Shown here: piece after piece, positions 42,600 through 53,814 of the stretch
Numbering within the stretch: the first letter of the stretch is position 1
Layout: each line of letters starts with the position of its first letter
Assembly: GCA_033557465.1 (NCBI GenBank)
Contig: CM066031.1
Coordinates: 1,066,132,444 to 1,066,196,443 of the forward strand
Direction: 5' to 3'
DNA: 64,000 nucleotides
From: Ichthyophis bannanicus
Taxonomy: Eukaryota; Chordata; Amphibia; Gymnophiona; Ichthyophiidae
Program-made: the position numbers and the translations under genes
Notes under the pieces: generated by a model
Told to the model about the DNA's origin: nothing
The model's database searches: none
The model's input: only the letters and a program-made list of their open reading frames with translations

Positions 42600-42805
42600 T
42601 CAAAGTCATGTACATTCAGGTATGGTATATATTTCTCTTGCCCCTAAAGGGCTCACAATCTACATTTTATACCTGAGGCCAGAAGGAGCACCTATAGGAC
42701 TAGAAACCCCAGTCCCTCCGACCCAAGATTGCTGTCCTCCAGCAGGATTCAAACCCCCAGATCTCTGGCCTGAGGCAACTTGTCCAAACCACTAGGCCAT
42801 GTTCC
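42600..42805 (-). mobile_element. tRNA-derived SINE, minus strand
   Basis: The plus strand reads CCCCTAAAGGGCTCACAATC, then ATACCTGAGGCC, CAGGATTCAAACCCCCAG (reversed B box) and CCAAACCACTAGGCCATG (reversed A box). This is a SINE with its head at 42805 and tail toward 42600, related in its middle to the CORE-SINE at 30814. It lies within the L1-like LINE. Target duplication not found. Confidence 0.7.
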
Positions 42806-43286
42806 TCAGGTATGTGGATATCTTTTTGGCTGGCATTAAGAGTAAGATATTTGAGATTCCAAGATTCAACTAAACTTTTTTCAGATACTAGGAGAATAAA
42901 ATCATGTGTATCATAAAGCTAGTCTTTCAAGTGCCTGAGTAGACATACTAGATTACATCATTTTAGATAGGGAAGACCAAGCTTACCCTGGCATCACTCT
43001 CCATGCAGCTTTGCAGACACAATCCTTGCTTGCCTCTCTCCCTCGCAAAATTACACCAGCAATCTATTGATCACAAGGAGGTTCTTCCTTAACAGCCATA
43101 ACAGCATTTGCAAGACATAGAGTCATCAAAGAGTCATTTTAACCAGATTTATTCATCCACTAAGTGAAAAGCAACATGCATTCTAGCCTAAAGATGCACT
43201 TTAGACTAGTAACAAGAGGCACAATATTACCTTTATACAAGAAAGCCAGAACTGCAGTGAGGCTAATTCCCAAATACTTAAATGTA

Positions 43287-43757
43287 TCAGGGGCACATGA
43301 CCTTCCCAATAATATTTTTCAGAACATTCTGGGTTAGGAGTGCTGCAGATTTACTTAAATTAAAGTGTAATCCAGAAAAGGACCCAAACCATTTCAATTC
43401 TTCCATCAAGCAGGGTAAGGAATTCTTCAGGTCTATGATGTGCACCAGAAAGTCATCTGCAAAGGCTGCTACTTTAAATAGCTGATCTCCCAGCTTGATA
43501 CAATGGATTGCCAGATTCTCCCATATACCATGCAATAAAGGCTCAAGAGCCAAGATGAACGAAAGGGGAGGGGGGGAGCATCCCTGCTTTGTATTCCACT
43601 GAAGAGGAAAGTCATCAGAAAGCCAGCCATTAGGTAATACTGCTTCTTGAGGCTCTACAATGTCCTCACTACATCTAGAAATAACCTTGAAAAACAAAGC
43701 GGCACACGATGAAAAACAGGAATTCCCAATATGCACAATCAAATGCATTTTCCGCAT
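43287..43757 (-). pseudogene. L1-like RT palm fragment
   Basis: 156 codons with TKQGCSPPPLSFILALEPLL (motif B region, usually R-Q-G-C-P-L-S-P), VAAFADDFLVHI (motif C, F-A-D-D intact) and FGSFSGLHFNLSKSAALL. The motif A block lies just upstream in another frame (SDAENAFD). Stops and frameshifts elsewhere show that the LINE is dead. Confidence 0.8.
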
Positions 43758-43808
43758 CAGAAATAGTCAACAAGGAGGGAAAGCACAGTTACTTACCTGT
43801 AACAGGTG

Positions 43809-43972
43809 ATCTCTGGGAACAGCAGGAATAAGTCTTCACATATGGGGTACGTCGGTACCGACGGAGTCTGCGCGGGAACGCTTCCCAGCATCCAATCAAA
43901 GAGCTTTTGGAAGCATCCCACCACGCCTGCATGCTGCCTTCCCGCCTTTCCCAACTGCCTCTCCTCAGTTAA
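43809..43972 (+). repeat. DIRS inverted terminal repeat, left
   Basis: It begins ATCTCTGGGAACAGCAGG and contains CACATATGGGGTACGTCGG, GACGGAGTCTGCGCGGGAAC and CCCAACTGCCTCTCCTCAGT. The reverse complement of 49043-49208 matches it throughout with a few differences. Beyond it, 43783-43808 (CACAGTTACTTACCTGTAAC) is an extension found only at this end and in the ICR. Confidence 0.92.
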
Positions 43973-44054
43973 GTTTTAAAGCTGAGACAAAGAGAGAGAG
44001 AGGAAAGGAAAGCTAGATAGATAGAGATACAACTCCTGGGGAGGTGGGTGGGTT

Positions 44055-44152
44055 GTGAAGACTTATTCCTGCTGTTCCCAGAGATCACCTGTTACAGGTA
44101 AGTAACTGTGCTATCTCCAGGAACAAGCAGGAATGAGTCTTCACATATGGGG
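44055..44152 (+). repeat. DIRS internal complementary region (ICR)
   Basis: 44055-44111 is the exact-looking reverse complement of the left terminus (43783-43839): GTGAAGACTTATTCCTGCTG ... GGTAAGTAACTGTGC. 44112-44152 (TATCTCCAGGAACAAGCAGG ... CACATATGGGGA) is the reverse complement of the right terminus. In DIRS elements this region templates completion of the circular DNA. Confidence 0.92.
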
Positions 44153-46570
44153 ACTCCCAAGCTGAGATGCCTGGAGTCCCAGCATGTCATAGGTTGGAAC
44201 ATGCTATCCCCCACAACACCAGGCATCCTGAGGATGGAGGGTAGGAGTTGAAGAGAGAAAGGTGCTGTGGAACAGTTAACCTAGCATAGGATTGCAGACA
44301 AGGAGTCCATGTGTGGATGATAATTGTCATCAATGATATTGCAAAGAAAAAATATTGCAATATGGACCTCCCCTAACAGGACTTCAGAGAAGTATGGAGG
44401 TTCATGGGATCTACTGAGGAACCCAGTAGAGGAACCTCGAGAAGGACCTCACTGTAAGTGGAGGTAGTAAACCTGTAGGAAAAGCAATGGAGGTCAGAAT
44501 CCTGAAAGGTAACAGGTAACCCCAGTAGGAAAAACTGGGGTAGTACAAAAACGGTGGGCCTTCAGCGGAAGGCTTTATGATAAAAGCCGAACTCTTTTGG
44601 CAGCAGAGTGGCTCACTCTTAGGAACAAAAAGAGAAAGGCTAACCGATTTGGACAAACAGGCCCAGTCCTTGTGGGGAGAAAGGGTATGGGAACCCCTTG
44701 TATCCCAAAAGAAAGGACAAACGCCGGAGGAGTTAAAGCCTGTGATTAGCTGAAGATCCGCAATGTCTCTCCTAACTGAAGTCAGCTGGGAGAGATATTG
44801 GAACATGGAGAGCTTCAGAGGTACCTAACCTTAAGGTTATGGTAGGTGTTAACTACCACCAAAGTGGTTGTGAGTGTAGGACCCCAAAACATGCTGGATA
44901 GCATAAGTATGGGCAAAGCCCATCTGTCAGAATCATATAGCTATATGAGCCTTGACAGTCAGGTAGATAAAGCAGAATACATATCTACCGATAGTAAAAT
45001 ATCTCGACAGATACATATACATATACATACATACACATTATATATATATATATATAGATATATATAACATATAGATATATGAGAATATATCTATAGTGAG
45101 ATATGAAGGGCATAAAATACACACAAATGATAGATATAGACATCTGTAAGATGTGTGCTATAGGTATGAATATATAGGCCTCTATATGGAAGTCTGCAAT
45201 GAAGCAGACAGAGATATGCCTACAAAAAGGTATTCACATAGGAAAATGTGGAGAGGAAATATTCATCTAATAACAAGAAGGTGGAACCTACTTGAGAAGA
45301 TATATAGAGAATCAATTCCCACTGGTTATGGCTACAGGGATGCTAGGTAGTAGAATAACCAGGATGGTTACATGAAAAGCAGAGGATGATATCAGTCTGC
45401 AGCCAGCAAGTCCCGAGTATTCTAGAACTCTAGCATGGTAAGTGAACAGAAGACGCATAGGAATGAGATACCATGCTGACTTGCTTCAGGGCAAAAAGGT
45501 ATCATGCGTTCTTACCATGAGGACGAGCTGGAAGGAGAAAACATATTCCCTATTGGAAATACTATGGACCAAAGCAGGGAATTAGCAACTCCTTAAGCTT
45601 TCACGTAAGAGGAGGCCTATGTCCTTTATATTAAAAAGGAGAACTTTTCTAGTCATGGGAGACATGACTGAAAAAGCCTTTTTAAACCATCTAGTATAGC
45701 TGTTGGAGAAAAAGCCCCCCATGCTCTCTAGCAAGGGCCCATAGTGGAGAGCTTCTTTGTAGGATTGCAGAGAGCATGATGCAGGAGAATGAGGAGATAG
45801 AACTGGCTGCAGGAGAGCCAGTACCTATGTCAACTATGCTGCCAAACCCAGGGGCATGGAGATGGCAGAAAGAGAAGACAATCCAACAAGCTTGTAGTGA
45901 AAAGATTTCCAAGACAGATGACAGCACTGACTTGGAGCCACTACTAAGACCAGACAGAATGTTAGTGGAGGACAAATCTGGTTGCTGGTGGACAAGAACC
46001 AGTGGTCCAAACATTAAGGCTCCTGCATTGGCAGCTGCTTGCCAGACAGCAGAAGAATGGTACTGTTTAAAAACAGAAAGAACAGACAAAACAAGAGTAG
46101 AAAACTCTGGACGTGTCTGATGAACTGCTTCAAAGCAAGATTGAAAAAGAGGAGTCAACTCAGAGAAGAGAACTCCGCACTGGAAAAGTAAGAAAACTAG
46201 AGAGGCTGAAGAAAAAGCCCTCCAGTGAAGCAATACCGCTCTTACAGAGGAAAAACCTGGTAAGAGGGTAAAGAGAATGGAGCTGAAGAAAACTTACAAA
46301 GTAGTAAGTTTATAGAAAGGAAAAAGATATGCTGGCACAGGAAACTATCGTTTGATAGTGGATAGACCTCTTTCCCTAGCAGGAAAAAGAGGAGAACCCT
46401 GTGACCTAGAAGCATGAACATCCTGACAGCTCATAGAACATAGAAAGAATGGATGTCTTTCGGGAAGAGATCCATGTTTAGGATTTAGAATGACAGCAGT
46501 GGATTGCCTCTATTGAGAAGAAGCAACTGCATATTCTAATCCCAAGATTCACAAGCATCTGATGGATTGA
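44153..46570 (-). other. DIRS 3' interior without recognisable RT or recombinase
   Basis: The longest minus-strand frames (46233-45691 and 44806-44411) carry no RT, RNase H or recombinase motif. The first has WQAAANAGALMFGPLVLVHQ and a SSTNILSGLSSGSKSVL stretch that could be a diverged gag repeat. An AT microsatellite lies at 45000-45090. This is where autonomous DIRS elements encode RT and recombinase. Confidence 0.5.
45000..45090. repeat. (TA)n/(TACA)n microsatellite
   Basis: CATATACATATACATACATA, then a run of TA dinucleotides and GATATATATAACATATAGAT. Simple repeat. Confidence 0.9.
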
Positions 46571-48823
46571 TCAGAAACCCTGTGGTTGCTGGGTTTGTTG
46601 AGCCTGGTGAGAGGTTGAACTCTGCAGACCAGGACGATGCTTCCGCTGTTTGGGAATATCTGTATGAAGGGCAGATGATGCATAAAACCTTCTTCTCCTA
46701 TGGGAAGAAAGTTTGGCAGGACATTTCCTACCTACTGGGACAGAAGAAGGTGCAGAACAGCCCTTAGGAACAGGTAAGTCAGTGGAGAACTGAGTAACCT
46801 GACGTAAAGACTCCTTGTTGAAAAGATTGTCTCCAGTGCAAGGAGTATGTCCCAGTCTGTGCTGTGCCCATTTGTCCAAGTCTGAAGCTTGGAGCCAGGC
46901 TCTACGTCGTGCCCCTATAGTTATAGCAGAAGTCCTGCTAACAGACTCAAAAGAGTCTAGGGAAGCATGAGTAAGAAACCAAGAGATATTCTGGAAGTGC
47001 TTGAGCAGTGAAGAATAGTCTGCACTTTTGGACTCTGGAAGGGAAGGAGTCAAAAGATGTAATTGCTTTGTGACCTCCTCAAGAGATAGACTCATATAGA
47101 AAATATATGAGAGAATTCTTGCAGAAAGCATAGATGTCTGGAAGGTTTGACGTCCAAAGGCATCAAGTGTCTTAGACTCACGACCTGGCGGATAAGAAGA
47201 GTGCTTTTTCTTGCTCTTTACCCGCCTCACTGCTGATTCCACAACTATGGAATGATGAGGAAGTTGAGTCTTTTGAAACCCTGGAGAGGGGGGCACCTGA
47301 TATAAGAGGTCAGTTGCTCTGGAAGGTGGGGGTACCCTTAAAGGTGTTTCCCACATTCCTAGAAGAAGATCCTGCAAGGAATGATGCAAAGGAAGCATTA
47401 TGTTCTCCTTTGCTTTGGTAGAAAGAGAGCCCTGTGCAGGATCATGTCCTGGGATAAGAATGGCAAGAGATCTTGCTATATCCAGGAGGAAACTCTGAAA
47501 AGAGGGTTCCCCAACAGGAATTTCCCTTGGACAGGTTAGATCTGAAGAACTAGCCTGAGCACCGACAGAGCTATCCAGATATATAGGAATAGAAGATCCT
47601 GCACAGTGCAGTGTGGAATGCTTAAAGGATGGTCGCCGGTACTGGCTGTCAGGAGCAGCGACCGTCATTACCACATTGTCCATGCCAGGTATCGACTCCA
47701 AGCTTGGCATAGAAGGGAGCGATTCTGTTGAAAAAAGCATGGTAGGAGTTGGCCACGATGCTATTGTGGATACCGGTACCGATGCCAATATCAGTACCGA
47801 TGTTGGAGTCGAGCCCGACAAAGACATCGGAGCAGTCATCGGTGACAGTTCAATCGGTACCGAGGTAACCGAAAACCTCCGGGTGCCATCCTCGGTACCG
47901 AGCCACCGGTATCGATCGGTGTCGGTACCAAAGTGTATTGGTACCGAGTTTTCCAGACTAGAGAGCGATTCTAAACTCGGCATCGATAAGCGAAGCATGG
48001 AAGGCACTGACCGTAAGGGTAATGAGGACATCGTTACCGTGTCTGATACCGGTGAATGAAGGTCAGCTAGTAGCAACTCAAACGGCCTCGGGGGAACCGA
48101 GAGTTGCAGATCCGAATCATTGGAACCGAGCCTTCGGTACCGCCGAGAGCTGGTACCAAGGCGAGTCGGTAACCAGTCCTCCAGACTGGAGATCGATTCC
48201 AGACTCGGCATCGAAGGAAGCGAGGCTATCGATGCACGTCTGGAGGGTACCGACGTCGGTGGTAGTATCGGTGCTGGTACCGATAATGAAAAGTCAGTCT
48301 GGAGTGTATCCACCGGTCCCGAAGGCACAGAGGACGCCAGATGACCATCCCTGGTGAGGAGTGTTTCATCCAACACCAGTGCCGATGTCGGGGTATCGGT
48401 ACCGCTCGAAGTGGATGCCACCACCGGACACGGCTCAGGTATGTTCTGTGAGGGGTGAACCCCAGGAACAACCTGAAACCCCTGAAAGGCTTTTGAGACC
48501 GAAGACTCCCGCCGGAGTTTTGAAGCCAGTAGGCCCTCGAGGGCAAGGCCGGAGCCGTCTACATGCTGTGCATGAGACCTACCACTCGAGAGCTGGCTAG
48601 TCTTAACAGACTGTTTGTGGGTTACCTGATCCTGTGTAGAAGGGGACGGTGCCCCGAAGCTGGAGGGAAACCGTGTATCGCGGGAACCTCGATATTGAAG
48701 ACCTCTTCTCACCAAACTGTTGTCAGGACCCAAGCAGGTTAGACACCGACTTCGAAGGTCTAAAAATAAAGTTCTACCACCACAGTTTGAACATTTCTTG
48801 GAGAAAGTGGCTGGCGGTTCCAT
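46571..48823 (-). CDS. DIRS gag-like protein, 750 codons, intact frame
   Basis: It begins MEPPATFSKKCSNCGGRTLF and has C-X2-C plus CLTCLG, a paired-cysteine knuckle typical of DIRS ORF1. A long Ser/Pro/Leu-rich central region (about residues 130-430) is built from three related units around SMPSLESISSLED, SMPSLESLSSLEN and SMPSLESIPGMDN, each followed by RRYRRLG-, DRYRWLG- or SQYRRPS-type ends. A helical part (about 540-660; SARILSYIFYMSLSLEEVTK, LLKHFQNISWFL) follows. The C-terminus is basic and Gln-rich (SSHRRRRFYASS). Its role would be particle assembly and nucleic-acid binding. No stop interrupts it although the rest of the element has lost its enzymes. Confidence 0.75.
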   Translation of the reverse strand: MEPPATFSKKCSNCGGRTLFLDLRSRCLTCLGPDNSLVRRGLQYRGSRDTRFPSSFGAPSPSTQDQVTHKQSVKTSQLSSGRSHAQHVDGSGLALEGLLASKLRRESSVSKAFQGFQVVPGVHPSQNIPEPCPVVASTSSGTDTPTSALVLDETLLTRDGHLASSVPSGPVDTLQTDFSLSVPAPILPPTSVPSRRASIASLPSMPSLESISSLEDWLPTRLGTSSRRYRRLGSNDSDLQLSVPPRPFELLLADLHSPVSDTVTMSSLPLRSVPSMLRLSMPSLESLSSLENSVPIHFGTDTDRYRWLGTEDGTRRFSVTSVPIELSPMTAPMSLSGSTPTSVLILASVPVSTIASWPTPTMLFSTESLPSMPSLESIPGMDNVVMTVAAPDSQYRRPSFKHSTLHCAGSSIPIYLDSSVGAQASSSDLTCPREIPVGEPSFQSFLLDIARSLAILIPGHDPAQGSLSTKAKENIMLPLHHSLQDLLLGMWETPLRVPPPSRATDLLYQVPPSPGFQKTQLPHHSIVVESAVRRVKSKKKHSSYPPGRESKTLDAFGRQTFQTSMLSARILSYIFYMSLSLEEVTKQLHLLTPSLPESKSADYSSLLKHFQNISWFLTHASLDSFESVSRTSAITIGARRRAWLQASDLDKWAQHRLGHTPCTGDNLFNKESLRQVTQFSTDLPVPKGCSAPSSVPVGRKCPAKLSSHRRRRFYASSALHTDIPKQRKHRPGLQSSTSHQAQQTQQPQGF

Positions 48824-49042
48824 GAAGGAAAAAGAAGAGGCCTAAAAGGCCTAAGACACCGTGGGACACTATGAAGAAAAAATATTCCCTGAAGGAGGAA
48901 GATTTTACAAGAAAAGAAAACAAAACACCGGAGGTACCGGTGGTGTCGGGAAGACAGCCGCGACCACAAGAAAACTAAAGAAATAAAACAAGAATTTTCT
49001 GCAGTGACAGGACGACGTCCTGCCGGCTCCGTGGAAAAACGA

Positions 49043-49208
49043 AAACTGAGGAGAGGCAGTTGGGAAAGGCGGGAAGGCAGCACACAGGCGTGGTGGGATG
49101 CTTCCAAAAGCTCTTTGATTGGACACTGGGAAGCGTTCCCGCGCAGACTCCGTCAGTACCGACGTACCCCATATGTGAAGACTCATTCCTGCTTGTTCCT
49201 GGAGATTG
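49043..49208 (-). repeat. DIRS inverted terminal repeat, right
   Basis: Reverse complement of 43809-43972, with ACTGAGGAGAGGCAGTTGGG at its inner side and TTGTTCCTGGAGATT at its outer side. Small differences include CAGTGTCC/CAGCATCC and TGTGTGC/TGCATGC. Confidence 0.92.
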
Positions 49209-50689
49209 CACATTGTCCTGCAAGTCGTCATGGATGCCAAAATTTGCCACAGATTCATAATGGGATACCTTTACCTGAAAATTGATAAGTGATATGGGAT
49301 GACAGGACTCTAGATTTTGTAGATTTTTTGCCTGGTTTAGGGATTAGTGATGTAGCGCATATTCATACCAGGGGTGACAGAGATCTGGTGACCAATGCCC
49401 CATTATACAAAAAGACCAATGCCCCCCTCGCACTACATTTTCCTTTAGAATCTTATAAATCCTCCCTCAAAACCTTCTAGCCCAGGGGTCTTAGCAAGAT
49501 CAGCATTCCTAATGATCAAAAGCACTTCATCTTTTGTAATTGGCACAATTAGTAAATCAATTTGCATATCACTTAACTGCAGTAATGTTAGCTTCTTAAA
49601 ATACTGCTCACATGCTACAAGAGTTCCTCCTCTACTAGTTTATAGGTCTTTAAAGATATCATGAAAAATTTAACAGATATCAGTCTCTGCACAGAGCAAA
49701 TCCCTCCATGTGTTTGTGTTTTCAATGACTGCTACTCTGTGAAATCTGCACCATTTTTTAGTCAATAATTCCAGCAACTTCCATAGCTTGCTGTCAAATC
49801 AAAGCATTTTATTTTCATAGTGAAACATTGACTTTTTAGCTTTCTGATGAATAAGCATATTAAGAGCTAGTTATGTTGCCAGCAAGTGCACTTTGGCCTC
49901 CACAGAGCACGTTTTAGCTAAAATGTCTCTTTCCCCTCATCTATTTCTCCAGAGCTAACAATCACAATCTAAATTTGTCTCTCTTTTACAGACAAAAGCA
50001 ATAATCTCTCCTTTCATAACAGCTTTTGCTGACCAGGATTGTCCATATACATCTGACTGAATCCTCAAAACTCTTCCCATTTCCACTACAAAAACTCTCT
50101 AAACTCGACATCTTCATAAAAGTATAATGGGAATCTCCACTGTCCTCTATCTTGCTTCCAAGCCAAATCTATCCAGAATAGATCATCCCATGGTCAAATA
50201 TCATCAGAGGATCAATGTCCACTGCAGATATCGTAGACTATAATGTAGAAGATACTAACAAATAATCTAAGCAGGGTGGAATTGCACTGCATCTGCCCTA
50301 AATAAATTTGTATAATCCCTTTCTAGGAGATCTGAATGGCCACATAGTAAGGATATCCTCTTCCTGTCATTAATCTGCTTTTCGTTTAGATGTTACACAG
50401 CTGAAATCTCCCAACACAAGCCCATAACTATCAAACTGCCTTAGGCTGCCAAGTACCCTCCTAAAGAAGCTATCCTAACTAATCGGGGGGCACAGAGATT
50501 ACAAAACACCCACTTCTGCCCAAATAAACAGCATTTAACATAAACAGATCTACCCCTGATATCTTTGATGACTGTATTGATATCATATCCTGATATCTTA
50601 CTAAACAAAATAACCACCCCAGTTTTTTTTCATCCCGATGATGCATACATTGCCTCCTGAACTCACTTTCACTTATTTGGTAACACAGT

Positions 50690-50800
50690 ATATGATGGCA
50701 GATAAAGACCAGTATGGCTCATCTAGTCTGCCCAGTAAGGTGGCTAGAGTGGTTGTACTCGGCACTCTGTGCAAGTCACCCCCCTATGCCTTTTAGGGTT
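50690..50800 (-). repeat. CR1 3' end fragment
   Basis: The plus strand has AACACAGTATATGATGGCAG, ATAAAGACCAGTATGGCTCA and TCTAGTCTGCCCAGTAAGG, matching the reversed 3' end of the CR1 copy at 58501-58580. Truncated. Confidence 0.8.
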
Positions 50801-51613
50801 GTAGCCACTGCTCCGTGCAGGAGTTTGGCATAGTCAAGGTCATCCAAATGTTTCTTGCAATATCCGTCCTTTGCCACTAGAGCTTGCAATACTTTATGCC
50901 TCTTCATAGGAAAAATAAATCTACAATATTTCAGAAGACACAACCACATTCCTCAGTCATGTAAGTGATCTCCAGTCCAGGTAGTAGCAGCCAGTGAAAG
51001 ATACTTTCCTAAAAGGAGATGGTCCCAACCTACAGTCCTCCCCCTTATCCCATCACAAACAGCAGCCTGCCTGAATAACACTCAAAAGCTCGACGCTGTA
51101 TTTGTTACCTCATCCCATATCTAACTTTCCACTCCCAACCCCCTTCCTGTTATTGAGAACCATCATTCCACAAAGGAGGAATAGCCACATGTAACATGCC
51201 CAGGCCCACTACACCCCTTAAATGATCAGAATCCACCCCTTATATATTTCCAGTGGCTCCACAGCAGTCACCCTATATATTTTCCCCACTCTGTTCCCTC
51301 TCCAGATTCACTCGATATACACATCCACCCCAAGTGCTCCCATCATTCTTCTTAAATATGGAAAAATAGCAGTAACAATTTGAACAGTACAGCAAATAAA
51401 ATTGGAAATTTCATGAAATAAGTAGCATCTTCACCTCTGTTGTGACCTCCACCACTGGTGCTGCCTATGCCCCAAAAGCACAGGACCCTCACCCTCATCA
51501 TTTTATTGTTAACAGGCTGCACCTTCTCCTTGTCTTTGAGTTGATGCCACTGCAAAACAGTGCAGCAGTGATACTCCCCACACCAGCATTCTTTGACAAC
51601 CAAGTGAAAACCA
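50801..51613. other. Unassigned DNA
   Basis: No coding homology recognised. The short open frames at 51352-51639 overlap on opposite strands and have no domain. Confidence 0.3.
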
Positions 51614-52663
51614 GGGGCATGTTTACTAAAGCACGATAGCCGGGAGCTTGGGGTTTAGCACAAGACTAGCGTGTGTTTTCGGCCTGCAGTAGCACATGGC
51701 CAGAAAGCTCCCGCAAAATGCCACGCTAACCAAATAGCATGCAAATTGGCGAGGTTAAGATGGAGCTGGGGTGGAGAATGGGTGTGAACAGGCATGGCCA
51801 CCTAGCAGTGTGCTGTAGGCACAGACACTGCTAGCATGAGAGCAATTACTGCCGGCCTCTGAACAGGTGTTATTCACACCTGCCTTGCTAGTGCACCCAA
51901 ATGCATGGTGCAGCCACAAATCCCACAAGGTTAAAAGGCCATAAGCATCCCACAAATATCGTTAAGACTGACAACACTGGCTGGCAATCTTCACAAGTGA
52001 ATCAGGTGCTCGCCTAGGGAACCTGTATTGGGGTGGAGGCATGGTGTGGCTGCCATGGCAGCAGAGCACTAGAACTTAACAGTCACAAAAATTGGGCCTG
52101 GAACACATGAATGTACCTCCTTGCAGAGTGGGCACATATCTACATACACAGCAATGGCTGTCTAGACAGTATGCTGTTCACGTCTACATATGGACTGGAT
52201 AAATGTAGAAGGGCTGCTGGTGTAATGAGTTGCAGGGGAGTTGGGAGAGAGGAACTGCACTCAGCGAAAAAGTTAATGCTGGCCACATGGCCAGGGTTGG
52301 AGACAGCAGAGTATAACTGGGGTGGGGCATGTAAACATGGTGGTCCAACCACTGGCAGAAGGAAGGTTTGGCTTCAAAGAGCGCTGTCAGACTACTACCT
52401 CCACTGCATGGAGAGCCATGTAACAGTGTGAACTTGCACCTGGGTGCCATGCCAGTGCCATGGGCCCTGTTCCTATAGACAGATAGCCCCTTATCCTGAC
52501 CAAAGGAGGACATGTCTTTCACATGTACATTTGATATCTATATTTCCACCATTGAACATGAGCTAGTTTGGTTGGAGCTCCCTGATCAGTGTTCCTGGCC
52601 CTTTGCCCAGGGGATAGGGCATTCCCCACACTTGGAGGAGCTGTTGTGGCCTCCCAAAGGTTT

Positions 52664-53111
52664 ATAGGCCTGATATTCGAAAGGCAATTAAACGGTTTAC
52701 AGCCCTGTAAACTGTGCAAATGTCTTAGTTGGGAATATTCAAGGCACCTACACGATTAGTGCCATTGAATATTCCCATCTATGTCCTCTATGCGCCCTGA
52801 TGCTATCCGGAGCAGAGGCAGGGAGTCCCAGTAACTGGGTAGCGATGATATTGGACTGCTATCCGGTTAGCCATCCATGGCTAGAACTAAGCGAGCTTTT
52901 GGCTCACCTACTTCTAGCCATGGATGGCTAACCGGGTAGCGGTTCAATATTGCTGCTACCTAGTTAGGCTCTGCGGCACTGTCGACTCAGCGCAGAACCC
53001 AGATATTCAGTGCCATCACTGCGGCATTAAATGTCCAGATTTAAGGGTCAGTAGGCATGGCTATCTGCCAACACAAAGCATAGCATGCCCAAATGAATAT
53101 CGGGCCCTATG
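52664..53111. mobile_element. Fold-back MITE
   Basis: The outer ends TATAGGCCTGATATTC and, reversed, ATAGGGCCCGATATTC are inverted repeats. The centre is a strong palindrome: CCGGTTAGCCATCCATGGCT (52863 on) pairs with AGCCATGGATGGCTAACCGG (to 52937). Secondary blocks (GGAATATTCAAGGCACC and GGCACTGAAT) are also mirrored. No coding sequence. Target duplication unresolved (TA-containing flanks). Confidence 0.75.
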
Positions 53112-53814
53112 GGCCTTCAGTTCTGTGACAGCTGGTGTGCTGTGGCTGGGAGCTGATTTGGATTGTCCATTCCATGAGGGTATGTAGGGTGCACACCCCA
53201 GACCCCCCCATAGGTGCCCTTGTGAATGCCTCCCTCTGGTAGAACTTAAGCTACAGGGGTGGGTGTCCTAGGTGGTGGGAAAAGGGATGCATCTGGACAG
53301 TGTGGACCCAATGAGGTGGAAAGGGTGGGTGGCAGGATACCCCAGCCATGTGTCCCTTCATATCTGTGTGGTCAGTATGTTAGGCCTGCAGTTCCAGGCT
53401 CTAGTGCCACCCTTCTCCCTCAGTAGCTAGGTCCTATGCCAGATACATATGAGGAGTGACAGGGAGGGTTCCCAACCTCCGCCCGACAGGGAGGGTTCTC
53501 AGACTTCCCCCATCAGAGACCTAGTACCCTGTTCACTGCAGCCTGGGTAAACAAGCACCATGGATGACTCAGAGGGAGAGGGGTTCATGCTGCGATTCTG
53601 CATGGTGAGCACTGTGGACATCCTGCCCAAACCCATACGGGGCCCCCTGCTCTTTCAGCTACTGCATTTGCACCCTATCTCCCACAGAAAGGGCTGCAGA
53701 ACAGTCTGTATGCATATCTTTGCATACCTGATTTATATGCCCCATCCCTTTGGAATTTGGACCATAGCTCAGATCTGTGCAGCAGGATGTGCCTATTCCC
53801 TTGTCTGCCCTCTC

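Larger units (their letters stand above)
43783..49211 (-). mobile_element. DIRS-type element, gag-only (non-autonomous), with ITRs and ICR
   Basis: Inverted terminal repeats of about 165 bp (43809-43972 and 49043-49208) bound the element. Near its 3' end a chimeric internal repeat (44055-44152) joins the complement of one terminus to that of the other, the internal complementary region that defines DIRS elements. The only long gene is a 750-codon gag-like frame on the minus strand. I find no RT, RNase H, methyltransferase or tyrosine recombinase in the remaining 2.4 kb. It split an L1-like LINE without a target duplication, as expected for recombinase-mediated insertion. Confidence 0.85.
41774..50650 (-). 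mobile_element. L1-like LINE split by a DIRS element
   Basis: Endonuclease-type blocks (minus strand, about 50640-50300: GYDINTVIKDIRGRSVYVKC, VKCCLFGQKWVFCNL) are followed by long, heavily mutated ORF2 sequence and an RT fragment (IPKPGKKS, near 49370). After the DIRS insertion (43783-49211) RT continues at 43790 with TISDAENAFD and WNTKQGCSPPPLSFILALEP, AAFADDFLVHI and SGLHFNLSKSAALL (43757-43287). Typical L1 C-terminal sequence (41998-41774) follows. The two halves fit one ORF2, with some tens of bases missing at the junction. Confidence 0.75.

Noticed and set aside
45001..45090. Possible structured RNA
   Set aside because: The apparent stem is a simple TA microsatellite.
47613..48600. 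Several plus-strand frames opposite the DIRS gag
   Set aside because: Antisense products of the GGTACC-rich repeats; the minus-strand frame is continuous for 750 codons and starts with a Cys knuckle.
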